Assembly: GCA_004352715.1 (NCBI GenBank)
Contig: SCFE01000010.1
Span: forward strand, 430,069 to 494,068
DNA: 64,000 bases
DNA from: Hofstenia miamia
Lineage: Eukaryota; Xenacoelomorpha; Acoela
Direction of reading: 5' to 3'
The notes below the pieces were generated by a model. It was not told where the DNA came from, ran no database searches, and saw only the letters and a program-made list of their open reading frames with translations. Shown here one piece after another: positions 45,870 through 58,599 of the stretch. Numbering within the stretch: the first letter of the stretch is position 1; each line of letters starts with the position of its first letter. The position numbers and the translations under genes were made by a program.

Positions 45870-48380
45870 CTCAACATTTTACCATCCCGAATTGCTTCAC
45901 TATCGTTAGCACATTTTTCAAATTTTACTTTCTCTCAAAGATTCAAACAGAAAGTAAAGAACTATTGTTGTGCAGTTTTCTCCGATGTCATGTTTAAACT
46001 TTCATTATTTAAATTAGTTGAATCTTTACCATTGCGCCTTTTTCGGAAAGCCTGAATGTCTGTATTGGCATAAAATTATTTCAAAGTGCTTTGTTACACT
46101 CGCTGTCTGCTATATTTTTTAGTCATGAACTACTTCGCACTTGATTGTAGTTTTTGTAGAATTTGTGGGAATTTTAAAGTCATTGAAACGTACGTCACAC
46201 ATTTAAATGCTAACTGCATTTTTGACAAGCGCTCAAGTGTTGTTTCTATGAGTGAAACATTATAGACAAAAACTCATCTTTTTGTTACGCATTACTCCCG
46301 CTCATTCGTAAGTGCTGCTACTAAATCTACCTCTTTCTATTGGATGGATGTCGTAGTCGATTTCGTCATTCTTTTTTCATAAAAGTGATAACTCAAGTCT
46401 AGTGTTTCTCATCTTAATCTCGATCTGTGGTAATTTGAGGAGAAGACGTTTTAATGGAATTACTTTCCCACATTGGCTTTGCGACATGCTCCTTTCTCAG
46501 TCATCTAAATTTTAAATTGTGCCTTTAATTGCTAACAGAGTTAATTGGGTTAGAGTAATTCTTTGGACTTTTTGCATTTCGTTTTTTTCGTTATGATGTT
46601 ATAGTTAGTTTTTTTTAAATTGTATGTCTCCATTCGAGTTTTACGTTATTGTTAAAAAATTCAAATTTTTTGCAGTTTGCGTTTTTAATATACAATCCTG
46701 ATCCAATATTTCTTGTGATCATCAGTACTACAATAGGATCTACGAGATTATTTTGTCCCATGGTTCTTACTCTTTAACACCTCGGCCTGTCTCAGTAGTA
46801 GTGGAACCGTAATTGAATGAACTGAGTTCAATAAAAGGTAATAACTATTCAATGTTTCCAAGAGTTTTAAAATAATTGCTTACTGATTGAATGATACGAA
46901 CTTGAAAGCACAATTTAAATGATGTAATTATAGAATTTTGAACTCGGGATTACTTGGTGACATGAGGTGAGAATATTTAGTGACTCGAGAACAGGACCAA
47001 TTGTGCTCTGATCACACAGAATCCTAGTCTACAAGATTGACAATTTTCTAATTGATGAAAAATCGTGTTTATTAAATATTCACATATTTTCTGGATAAAC
47101 TATTTTCAAATCAAATCCATTTTTGACCTTTTGACTCTCCAATGTATATCACATATTAAAGTTTACGTAATGTTTGCAGGCTTCAGTTTTTCTTTCGGCA
47201 GGAGTTCATATTTTCAGAAGTGCTAATAGTTTTTTTGCGCATTTGACTAATAATTCTTTGTAGGATCTTCCAACTCTACAAGCATTTTTAAACACTGTTT
47301 AAAACGTATTTCCCCAATTTTTTGATGAGATTGCTGGTTGTGAAAATGACAACCTATGAGTTGATCTTAACAAGCACATTATTCCTAACGCTGCCCATAA
47401 TTTTTGTTGTTTATAACTTTTAAGACTCTTAGGATTTCTTTAGCATTATTGCTTTTTTCAGAGGAAGTGTTATTAAATGCATGTTATGCAATTGTATTGA
47501 GCTGATTGAGATTAAATCAAAACATTTCTAAACGTCGGAAACTTAGGGAGAAGCAATAACTTAATGTTTAACGTTAAGTTGCTAATTTCTGAATCTCATT
47601 GATAATCTTTTAGGAATAAATCAACCAATTCTAAATAATATTTCTTTAACCTTAAACGGCCTGACGTCCATTTTAAACGACAAATCGTTTTTTCACACTT
47701 ACAAAAATTTTTCTTCAAGTCTATTCCCAAATTTTAAAATTTTGGGGGATGGGTAGGTCTATTGAGGAATATACTTTAATGCAATGTTGAAAATTTCTAT
47801 TAAAGTGTATGGCTGTGACAGAGGTTGTTGAAAAGATTAATAAGTAAAATTTTTCGAATTTTTGAAAAATATTTAAATTCTCTCCATTCCTAGTGTTCAT
47901 GTATTTAGAAGGTTTTGACCCCGTGGAGGCAACAAATAACTTTGACTGTTTCTTGATATGTGCAAAGATATTCCAAACCCATTGAGGCGTACCGTGCGCA
48001 GAGTCAGGGGCCGCTTGGCCACGGCTTGTAAGCGTTTAAAAATTGTTATAGGATTATGAAAATTTTTCAAAAGTCCCCAGCTGTTTAAGGTTAAGGATAT
48101 GTTGACGCCTCTCACTTGCCAGTAATCTTCAATTTTTATGTTAATTGTTTTTGTTACTTTTTTCTAATAGAAGACTGAAATTGACCAATTATACCTAGCG
48201 TAGTAAACCCTTCACTAATAGCAACGGCCTGCTACAGTGCACTAAGACCAGTGTAACCAAATATCCGTTATCCGGTCCCAGTTGTGATTATTCAATAACT
48301 GTTTTAGTTTCATGCCTTGTTTGGATATTATTGGGTATCGATGGCAATGTTTTACCGCCTTATTATATCGTTGAATTGTA
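45870..48380. other. Upstream region of TASP1, no gene seen
   Basis: AT-rich DNA. Any 5' noncoding exon and promoter of the taspase gene would lie here, but no element can be named. Confidence 0.4.
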
Positions 48381-48393
48381 TTTCAGATGGAGC

Positions 48394-49416
48394 ATGGATG
48401 AAAGCTCATTTCTTATTATTCATGCAGGTGCCGGATTTCACGCAGAACGAAAGAGGAGCTCTTATAAAAAACTTTTAAAGCATTGTTTGCAAATAGGGGT
48501 GCAATCATTTAATGAAATTTCTACTGCTGTTGATTGCGTTGAACGGGTAGTTTGTCACTTAGAAGATAGCCCTCTAACAAATGCTGGGTGCGGCTCAAAT
48601 CTCTCATTAGATGGCACTGTCGAATCCGAAGCTCTAGTCAGTGATGGTAAATCTTGTGGTAGTGTTGCAGCAATTATCGGCTTCAAAAATCCCATCAAGT
48701 GTGCTCGTGCTGTCTTCGATAACCAACTCTTGCCGTCGCAACTTGGTCGAGTGCCACCTTGCTTCTTAGTTGCGCAAGGCGCTGAGCGTTTTCTAGAAGA
48801 TAAGGGAATCGAGAAAGTCCCCGCGGATCTCTTACTTACAAAAGAGAGTCGTTCGATTTTTAATGAGGCTTGTGCACGACTCTGTAAAGAACTGAAAGCT
48901 CCTTCGCTATGCACAGTTGGAGCATTAGCGTACCATAATAATACGATCGCTGTTGCCAATTCAAGTGGAGGCATTTTATTGAAGCATCCTGGAAGGATAG
49001 GTCCATCTTGTCTATTTGGAGTGGGTTCTTGGGCTTCATATCAACCTGAAATGTCATTGGCAATAACTGTAACGGGCATAGGAGAGCAAATAATGAAAAC
49101 CAATTTGGCTTCAACCATTGGTCATCAACTATTTAATGTAAATGTTCCTTTAATGTTCTTGCTCAAAGACAATTTCCAGAAATTCTATATTGAATCTAGT
49201 TTTCTCGATAACGAAGAACCCCTTGTTGGCATAATAGTTCTACGAAAATCCTCAACTGCTGTCGAGTTGGCTTGGATACATTCTTCAAAGTCATTCGCAA
49301 TTGGCTACGGCACATCTTCTCATTTAAAATATTTTGTCAGTGAAAAGTTGTCTAAAGTTGAAAAAACATTTGAACTTGGTGGGGTGAATTTCAGTCTTAA
49401 GGATCATTTTAAGTAA
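48394..49416 (+). CDS. TASP1: Taspase 1 (threonine aspartase), single coding exon
   Basis: 340-residue member of the asparaginase-2 / Ntn-hydrolase family. Taspase 1 cuts itself in front of a Thr to form alpha and beta chains, then cleaves regulators such as MLL and TFIIA after Asp. Visible blocks: LIIHAGAGFHAE (7-18), NAGCGSNLSL (63-72), DGKS (84-87), GRVPPCFLV (118-126), nucleophile context CTVGAL with Thr174, SSGGILLKHPGRIG (190-203) and TGIGEQIMKT (227-236). The start at 48394 has an A at -3 and G at +4; a TTTCAG acceptor-like site ends at 48386, so the in-frame ATG at 48331 is probably intronic. A 4-codon upstream ORF (48387-48401) overlaps the start. Two oddities: Cys173 stands where the family has Asp, and the linker before Thr174 is about 35 residues shorter than in human taspase. 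Human TASP1 has many introns; this copy has none. It is intact, so either a functional gene or a recent retrocopy. Confidence 0.93.
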   Translation: MDESSFLIIHAGAGFHAERKRSSYKKLLKHCLQIGVQSFNEISTAVDCVERVVCHLEDSPLTNAGCGSNLSLDGTVESEALVSDGKSCGSVAAIIGFKNPIKCARAVFDNQLLPSQLGRVPPCFLVAQGAERFLEDKGIEKVPADLLLTKESRSIFNEACARLCKELKAPSLCTVGALAYHNNTIAVANSSGGILLKHPGRIGPSCLFGVGSWASYQPEMSLAITVTGIGEQIMKTNLASTIGHQLFNVNVPLMFLLKDNFQKFYIESSFLDNEEPLVGIIVLRKSSTAVELAWIHSSKSFAIGYGTSSHLKYFVSEKLSKVEKTFELGGVNFSLKDHFK

Positions 49417-49419
49417 CTA

Positions 49420-50639
49420 TCACATTTTTTTCATGTCATAGGCATTAATTAATTTTTTTGAATTTAACGATTAACCAATATTCTTTTGATTGATATTTTT
49501 ATATGTTTGGGATGCAAATCGACAATGTTTATGACTTGAATAATTGATAAAATTCAATTAATTTTGTATATTTTTGTAATTCAATTGAGTCACTTTCTTG
49601 TCTTTAAAGCGTGATACAATCAAGCATCCATCTGATTACAACGACATTTATTTGAAGCTTAGTTACAATAGTTATTACTAGGGCGACTATTTTTTTGACC
49701 TAGAATTTAGTATTTTTACCAAAAATTTACAATATTGACCTATAGATTAAATTAAAACGGCTTCAAACTGAGTATGTATTGCTTAAAACGTGCTTTAAAG
49801 TTAGGACCATGGCTAAGGAGGGCATAGCCCTCCTTCCTCCTGACATCCTTCATACAAAACTCCATGTATTAATTCTAAATTTCTGTGATTGAGTTAGAGT
49901 GAATATATTTTAGTTACAATATATCAACTACTAATGCGAAACTATTTCATATGATTAAAACTATGATTATTTATTGAATTTTGCGGGCCATTATCCCCTA
50001 ATTTGCAAATGCAAGCCACGGGCCTGTTTAAGGTACTGTTTACAAAACAAAATATAATGTTTAAGGTTTTCAACAGAAAACCAACGATCCTTTCCTATGT
50101 TTTGCGTAGTTGCGAAAAACTTTGTTCAATAATTGCGTTAGAACATTTAGTTTAACTTTAATTCAAATTTTAATAAGCATTTTCATAAAAAATATTTCAA
50201 TTTTCAAATTAAATGGTCGATTTTGACCAAAAATTTTGACTTTATTTACATTTACGCGCCTTAGTTATTACAAACCCTTTGTGGACGTAGTTAGTTGAGG
50301 AATTGGATGTGTATTTTTTTCAAGATTTGCACCGAGTGTGCAGTTACGATGCCATATGAATCATTTGCAGTAATGACTCACATGTGTCATCTCTACTCAT
50401 GTGATTGACATGCATGTTATCATATTGAGGGTGCTGAGTAAATACATTTATAATGTAGTTTGATCTACAAAACTTATTTTCACGTACAGTAGACTCCGTT
50501 ACTCTCATCATTCCATTTGAACTCCAGAGCTACATTTATAATCCAACCACCTTATTTTAACACACAAATGTCATGCTCTGTGTATTGACTAAACGAATGA
50601 CATTATTATATGGTCATGAAGTGTCGGATGTTCTACAGT
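49420..50639. other. No gene seen
   Basis: AT-rich DNA downstream of TASP1. No clear AATAAA signal or poly-A tract follows the stop codon closely, which gives no support for a retrocopy origin. Confidence 0.4.
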
Positions 50640-50680
50640 CAGCGGCGGCGGGACGAATTTTGGTTAAGGGGGGGGGACAA
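50640..50680 (+). repeat. hAT-like transposon terminus
   Basis: CAGCGGCGGCGGGACGAATT, then TTGGTTAAGGGGGG... and ACAAG. It matches the end at 33821-33860 in opposite orientation. The other end of this copy was not found; a related-looking end (GACGCCACTG) lies at 51811-51820. Confidence 0.5.
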
Positions 50681-53600
50681 GTTGTGTTTATTATCTTGTA
50701 TATCAACTAATAAAGAGGACTGCTTAAATTGTAGAATTTAGGAAGGCTGTTTCTGAAAGCTTAGTTGTAATAGGCACCTGCTGCCCCCTCTCCGCCATAG
50801 TGGGAAATTTGAAATGCGTATATACTTCGTTACAAGTGTATTGTACGACTGCGTACTTTACCACTAGTTTGTGCGCAAAATGGCAATAAACATTGATTTT
50901 GATGTATTTTTAATATGTATGTTAATGAACAAATAATTTTCTACTAATCGTTGGAGTACTAGAACATCCAATAATTCTGATCAATGATTTTCAGCAAAAG
51001 GTGAAATTTTAACAAATTCAACTCAATTTGAACACCAGCCTAGTTGATTCTCAAATACCTCTTCTAGTGTTTGATAAGTTAATAATGAATGAACAAACTT
51101 TTTCCATTGACTCAATTTTGATTCTTTCATCTACGCAAGTGTTAAGGATAATAATTGACAACGAATTTTATCAACTGTTGTAAAACAATGTCTAAGCCTA
51201 TCATCTTTTAACCTAATATTTGCCACTCTTTTGGCATTTTTATTGAAAAGAATGTAATAATGCCGCAGTGTCTAAATGTAGTTTGTGGGCATAGCTTGGG
51301 ATTCTCATTTGCCTGTTTAGCTTGTTTTGAATTTTTACACCTGTCTTCGCATCAGTGTTTTACTTGATTGTACATTCTGTTTTTATCCACTCAATCAGAA
51401 CAGCCATTTATTCGCCAAGTCAATTTAAATTTTTGTTTTCATTTCCCTGGTGTAACATTGTTTCAAGATGTGAGGATTCAACTGGTCTTTTTAATGTGTT
51501 TCTGTTTGTCGTTGTTCCAAAATGCTAGTTGTGGTTTTCATCGCATTTCTGGTGTTTCGTTGCCAATTTATTGTAGTAAACACAAAAATCATTAATTTTA
51601 AGCAAATACCATGAATCGCGTAAGTGGTTGTGTTGCAATAATATAATATCAAGTAGAATTTATTTCAACATTTTAGTTTGCACATACCTTCCTACATAAT
51701 ATAAATTTCTTAAAAGGGTTAAAAATGTGATATTTTTCGGGCTATTTTGTCACAATGCTTATCTTCTGAAATTCCGGGGATATCACAATCACCCTTCATC
51801 AAAATTTGCGACGCCACTGGTGTCAGTCCAATTTCATTTTGCAATAAAGGCTTTGTTTTGAACCTGCGATTCCAAATTTTGTCTCCCGAGTTCCAGTTCC
51901 TTTTCGATTCCGTTCTAATCTAGTTAAGACTAAATTGTTTCTTTTGTTGCGAGCTAATTCAAAATTTGCAATTTTTTTAATCAACCGGTCTCTGGATTAC
52001 CGAAATGATTTTTAGAATTTCTTGAAGTACTTAATTTTCAACTTGACTTATTTTGCTCTATCTCGAATCCGACGCAGAGGTGAACACATGTTAACAATTT
52101 AAGCCCGGGAATCTTTAGGCTCTGCTCGAATCCAGTACATTTTAAGCTCATTTATATGATGCATGCCAAAAAATCTTCAATTTTTTTCAGTTTGCTAAGA
52201 TCAATGTTGGCTATGTTAAAATTTTTTTATTAAAATTGAATTGAAAACGTGTTTAAAATTTAGTAACATTAAATGTACATTTCATTTTCCACCAGATTCC
52301 TTATAATTCTATAGCATTCATTGTAGTTAGGTTGATTTGTGCGCAGTGTTTCATAATAACCAATAAAGCCCATTCTTTTTAATACCTTTGTAAACGTCCT
52401 TTCCGAGCATGGTCCATCTGAATCCAGCCCATGTCCATCTTTTCCGGGTCTCAGATTTGCAGAAGCCTATTTTTACGGTGTTCCTCACTGAGAATGAGTA
52501 CCGCACTATAATTAGGCGAATCAGAGATGCCTTTTAACAATAGATGATCTCAACATCGACTCTTACAGCTAGTTGTTTAATTGAACATGAGTAACCTCGA
52601 AATTTCATTGATCAGCTATTATATTTTCTAAAGGAAATGTTTTCTCTATTTTTCGATTTGTATTGATCAAATAATTTACAGTACACCGTTAGGATTTCAA
52701 CCTATGACTTTTTAAATGCACAGAGAGAATTCCATCTAATTTCATTTTATCAAACAAACTATTTGTGTTAATTAGCGAATGCAACCAGCTGCATCGCACG
52801 TTTATATTTAGATTTTATTTTCATTAAATTGTATTTTTAGCTGACTTATAATTGCTTCGCAAATTGAATTTCTCAGCTTTTGCTTGATTGATTTTACTTC
52901 AACCATTTGTTTTATGTATTGACGTTGATTTTTCTATTGGAATTGGCAGCTAATTCATAAAACCTGACGCGAGATGTGGAAAGATCGTACCTTCCTAAGA
53001 TATATACATATATTTTCTAATATGAATCCAATACAGTAACGACAATCAAAATATGGGCACCAACTTGACAAATTATATATACAATTCTCAAATCAACAAT
53101 TTGGATTACCACCTAGATCAATTTTTCATATTCAAATTTTTTCTTTTTTATAAAAGATAGTTGCCATGCTGTATTCACAATTTTTTTTTATTACATTTGC
53201 ATCAAAACTAACGTTGAAATGGATTTTTTACTTATTTCAGAGCAATTTTTTTATATGCTGACTTAATTTTTTTGCTATATTTTACATAGTTTGAAGTATG
53301 TATACTTGTTGAGATAGTTTTAGAAGAGAGACCCTTCACATGGACATATAATGGAAACAATCTCTTTTAGTTGCAATTTAAGAGGAAATTTGAATGCACA
53401 TTGCAAAATAAACCTCAGTGGTTTAGGATTTTAGTCTCGGTTCGGTAGGGTTCGGTTCATGTATTTTGTAAACATTTCACATTAAGCAATTTATTAGCAC
53501 GTTAGTTAACTGGTAGATCTTAGGTGAGATTTGAGTGTCGTGTCAGTTCCACGAATTTTTTTGCGCTTTTTTGCCCAAAATACTAGCAGGCTTCTTTGTT

Positions 53601-56600
53601 ATAATTAAATTGCTCATACATAGATACCGGTATCATAAATTATTATAACACAACCCATGTAGGTGTAAACAAGAACCAAACTGCGTATAGTTAATCATAG
53701 TTTTTGCTTCAGATTTGACCTTGGGCCTTCCTAAAAACTCATTGAAAATTCTATTATTGTTTTTTAGAATCCTATTTAATAATTTTCTTTAAAATAGAAG
53801 TTGAAATCTATATCTAAGTTATACATTATGATGTGACGTGTCAAAATCGCAAAGCTGCAGACATCGTTTCTACTAACCACTCATAATTTCATAGGCGATT
53901 ACTTTCGAGCTACTTCGTTATAACGAATTTTTGAATCCGTATCAAATCTACGAAGAAACAATCAAGTCTATTCAAAGCATGAAATAATGCTGTTTTTTAT
54001 CACATTAAAGGTTGCTTTAACATTGAACGGTTGATACAGCAATTACAAACAATGACGCATTAACATTAACTTCAGGAAGTTGCTTCATAATACATATGCA
54101 CACAATGTGTTAGTGACGTCAGAACTATGTATTTACAATCAATTTTTTTGCATATTTATGAATTTATAGCTCAAACTGTTGATCAAAGGTTGGAAATGCT
54201 CAACTCTGCCCCGTGTGACTCCACATGTTTCTTCTACGGTTCCATATTGCTATCCCAATATATCTGCTCCTGATTGCATAGTTTGACATTGGTGGTCATC
54301 AAATTTCAAATAATGCCTCAAAGTTGAAGGGATAGTGTGTACATATTAGTTAGAATGAACATCTCTAGGCGCTATTTTAGGTTTTTAAACAGGGGGCACC
54401 TTCTAATTTTGTATCAAGAAAATTTAATTCAAATGGTTATTTCAACAAAAAATAAATCCAAGAGTAAATTTAAATTGTCGAGTAAAAATCTTTGTGAAAC
54501 ATCAACATCATAAACATTTGAAATGCATAGAAGAGACCATTTTGAAAAATACTCAAAAAGGGGAGGGGGCCTCCCCCCTAAAGCCGCGCCTAAACGTTTC
54601 ATTACTAACCCGGGTACTGGCATCCTTAGTTGTAAAACTTTGTGGTTTCTAAATTTTACAGAGAGTAATATTTGATAATTCAATTGCTGTAATTTGACTC
54701 GTGAGTGCTTTGGCACTAAATAATTGCTTGCCTGAATTTTTTTGGAAGTACACTCTGGTCATATATAATTTACTAGGAACGCATGAGCGTGTTTGTACAA
54801 ATATCTTGTCATTTGCCAAATGCATTTCCTTGGACGTTTTATTAGCACTGGAGTGGAATAATGTGTTCTTTGCGAAGGCACTCTTCCGAAATCTATTTTC
54901 GTCTACTTTAATGTTGTCGTAATTGGAATTATATTTTACATCTTTGTTCTAAATATAAAATCGATATTTTCATCGCTTCCTAAGTTCAAGCGTCGCTGGT
55001 GGAGTTAATTTTTTATTGTCGCCACTCTCATTTCATTTATCTTTCTCACTTATTTTAATGATGCTGCATGTGCTTATTTTAAGAAGTCACCTTTGCTATC
55101 CATTGATTGATATTTCTTAGAATTATTTTTCTATGATTACGTCGTCCTTTGCGGAAATGTTTTCATTATCGACATCGCTTTTCAAAACATTTAGCAGAAG
55201 CTAGGGGCACCGTTTTCTTAGGTTTACTTATGTGCATCATCAACGTTTTGGGCTTAATTTTTTTGATAAGTTTCATCTATTTTTATACGGTCATTTTGCC
55301 CTAACTTGTGTTCATTGCAAAATGAATTCAATGAATTTGCCCACTTTCAATTCGTGTAAAAGCGGTTAGATACAATTAATAACAGCAGAGTTGGCAGGTT
55401 TAAAGTTATTTTAAACACTGATTAAAGTTTTGCATTTTGCAGTATTTTTAAATGTTCCGTTCCAAATCCGTATAGAATTTTATGGAATTATTAAAAATAA
55501 TAATTTGGGATTAGTTCATTCGTAATTTATAACTGACTTTTTACCGAAAATGTAGCCCGCTTGTTTTTCGTTAAACATATGTGAAACGAGAAATGAATGT
55601 TTATAAGTTTTTCATAATCGAATGTTATATGTGCTTTCAGCAAAGTTTAGATCTTAAAGTAGCTACGTCTAAAAGTTTTTCTACACTCAATTCGCATATC
55701 ACATTGGTAAAAAATCATAATTTTATTCAAGTCACATTGTACAGAATGAAATGAGACAGTACTTCAATTTTCCATTAGAGCAATAAAGTTTTAAAATATT
55801 TATACATTGCATTATCAATAACTATAGCTTGAATGGTCAAAAAGTGGAGCTGTAGTTGCATTTAAATTCATATATGCCGCAGACATTTCCAAAAGAGCAG
55901 AAGTCAGCAGGCGTATCACTTTTATTCAAGAAAAAGTTGACATTTAACTTTTATTCTAAGTGGATTTTTGAATTTTCCCTCTTCCACTGCTGCAGACCAT
56001 CACTCTCTATGCGAATCGGTGATTTATTTATTTAAAGTCTTACTCCACTAACCTAATTTACTCGATTTTAATCAACGTCTAAGCAAGATAACGCGTAATC
56101 GCCACATCCAGATATCGCAATCATCCCAATTATTTGTGATTGCTTTTATATTACGTTTGGAATAGCATTACGTATATAGATCTCCACTGACATGACCATT
56201 TTAATGTTTGTTGTTTTACTTGCAAACTTGTTAACTGGTTGACCGTTATTTTTCTAACCCATTTCCAGTCTGCAGTAATGCCCATAAACATATAGTCATT
56301 CTTATGGGGCACCCTTTTGTTAACAATTTGTGGTACGAATTAGAGATGTAGAGATGAGCGCGGTACAGGTTTTGTAAAGTTATTTCCACCGTAGAGAAAA
56401 AAAGTTCACCACTAACCATCCCCATGTGCGGTTTTTTATCGCAAGCCGACGCAATAAATGAAATTTTACCGTGGTATGTCGCGACACTGTCGAAAAGATA
56501 GATATTTCTGAATGGTTTTTGGGGGCTTTAGTATTTTGTGAATTTGTTCAATTTTATTAGAGTAGTATCCAATTTTTCATAAAATATGCAAAAAATGCTA

Positions 56601-56780
56601 TTAATATTTTGTATGTGAAATCTATTAAACTCTGTCTCAGTTAATAAGTAAACCGGTTTTTAGGAAAATGAGGTAGTATGATATAAACACGAGTATAATT
56701 TGCTAAACCGGTCTAAAACAACCAAAATTAACAGCATTAAAAAATATAAAAGAAAACACGTGTCCCCCCCTTTTCATTTT
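50681..56780. other. No gene seen
   Basis: About 6 kb of AT-rich DNA. Isolated G/C-run patches (54550-54620) look like decayed transposon ends. No coding exon is supported. Confidence 0.45.
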
Positions 56781-56815
56781 TTTCATCTCGAAACACAGCC
56801 TCATAAATCTAAGCA

Positions 56816-57991
56816 ATGTCTTCCGGTAATGAGAAGTTTAAACGAAAAAGAGAATATAGAATTATTACACATGATGTAGCTAATATGGTCGACACTGTGA
56901 GAAACTACTTTGAAAGAGAAGCTAAACAAAAACAAAGACTAAAGATAACTCGTCCACTTGAACGAACTTCTGACTGCCTAAACATAAGTCAAAAAAACAT
57001 AATTGAAGTGCGAAAGAAATTGAAAAATAATGATGAGTTCATTGAGGATGAAACTAGAGAAAGAGATATGGAAGTAACAGCTGAAATGTATAGCAAAACA
57101 AGAGAAACAATTACAAATATGTATAACAATAAAGAGTACGTTGCATTGAATACATTTATTCGTAAATTGGAAGGAACAATTGCAACAAGAGCATCAGGTT
57201 GGAAGTGGAGTAGAACGACTTTACATAGAGTTTTAGCTACAAGAATGAATTATACACACGGGGAACGAAAGAATTATTATGATACAATGAAGGAGGATGT
57301 TACAAAGAATAAACTACATAAAATATATTAAAAGTGTCGTGAAGAAGGTCGAATGATTTTCAATCAAGATGAGACTTGGGTTAACAAGAACATGACACCC
57401 ACCAACATTTGGGTTGACGAAAATGGTGGTGGAGGTTTAAAAGTTCCTAAAGGTAAAGGTGGAAGATCGATTATATATCATATTGGTTTTGTATCGGAAG
57501 CAAAATTAATTTTTCGGGGTAATAAATCATTGAAAGACGCTGACTATCACACGGAAATGAATGGAGATGTGTTCCTTGATTGAATGGAACGAAAAGTATT
57601 TCCAAATGTTCCAGAAAATTCTGTTTTGGTTATAGATCGTGCTACATACCATATGGTTTTGACAGTTGAATGAAAACTTGCTAAATCAAATTATAAAAAA
57701 ATTGAATTTGCTACGTGGTTGGTGGATCATAATGTATGTTTTAATGGATGCTCAAATATTGATGAATATATTACTTTAACAAGAGTTGAATTAGCGAATC
57801 TATGTAAAAGAAATAAACCAGCTCCAATATACAAGTTATGGAAAGTTCAATTGCATTATTCTATTCTTACCCGTAGCTCACCCTGAATTGAATCCAATGT
57901 TCTAGGCCCACATGAAAAGACATATTGCCAAAAATAATGTTAATTTTTCGCTTAAAGAGGTTGAATTCTTAGCACATGAGTGTATTGATAA
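56816..57991 (+). pseudogene. Tc1/mariner-superfamily (DDE_3) transposase, disrupted
   Basis: The frame opens with MSSGNEKFKRKREYRIITHD and carries an N-terminal DNA-binding region, a linker (TRASGWKWSRTTLHRVL), then the DDE domain: FNQDETWVNKN (first Asp), SVLVIDRATYH (second Asp), and, after a frameshift, HPELNP (third acidic residue), HMKRHIAKNN and FLAHECID. Three in-frame stops (TAA at 57329, TGA at 57581 and 57671) and a frameshift plus TAG near 57890 make it inactive; two of the stops look like Trp TGG changed to TGA. I see no terminal inverted repeat. Confidence 0.85.
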
Positions 57992-57992
57992 N

Positions 57993-58594
57993 TTACATAG
58001 AGTTTTAGCTACAAGAATGAATTATACACACGGGGAACGAAAGAATTATTATGATACAATGAAGGAGGATGTTACAAAGAATAAACTACATAAAATATAT
58101 TAAAAGTGTCGTGAAGAAGGTCGAATGATTTTCAATCAAGATGAGACTTGGGTTAACAAGAACATGACACCCACCAACATTTGGGTTGACGAAAATGGTG
58201 GTGGAGGTTTAAAAGTTCCTAAAGGTAAAGGTGGAAGATCGATTATATATCATATTGGTTTTGTATCGGAAGCAAAATTAATTTTTCGGGGTAATAAATC
58301 ATTGAAAGACGCTGACTATCACACGGAAATGAATGGAGATGTGTTCCTTGATTGAATGGAACGAAAAGTATTTCCAAATGTTCCAGAAAATTCTGTTTTG
58401 GTTATAGATCGTGCTACATACCATATGGTTTTGACAGTTGAATGAAAACTTGCTAAATCAAATTATAAAAAAATTGAATTTGCTACGTGGTTGGTGGATC
58501 ATAATGTATGTTTTAATGGATGCTCAAATATTGATGAATATATTACTTTAACAAGAGTTGAATTAGCGAATCTATCTAAAAGAAATAAACCAGC
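57993..58594 (+). repeat. Duplicate of the transposase middle part
   Basis: 57993-58594 repeats 57221-57822 at an offset of 772, including the same stops, with one obvious difference (TATCTAAAAG versus TATGTAAAAG). It starts directly after a single N at 57992. It is either a tandem duplication or, more likely, two overlapping contigs or haplotypes placed in series. Confidence 0.9.
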
Positions 58595-58599
58595 ATTGT

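Noticed and set aside
48555-48974. 139-codon frame antisense to TASP1
   Set aside because: It is the mirror of the conserved taspase frame and has no family motif of its own.
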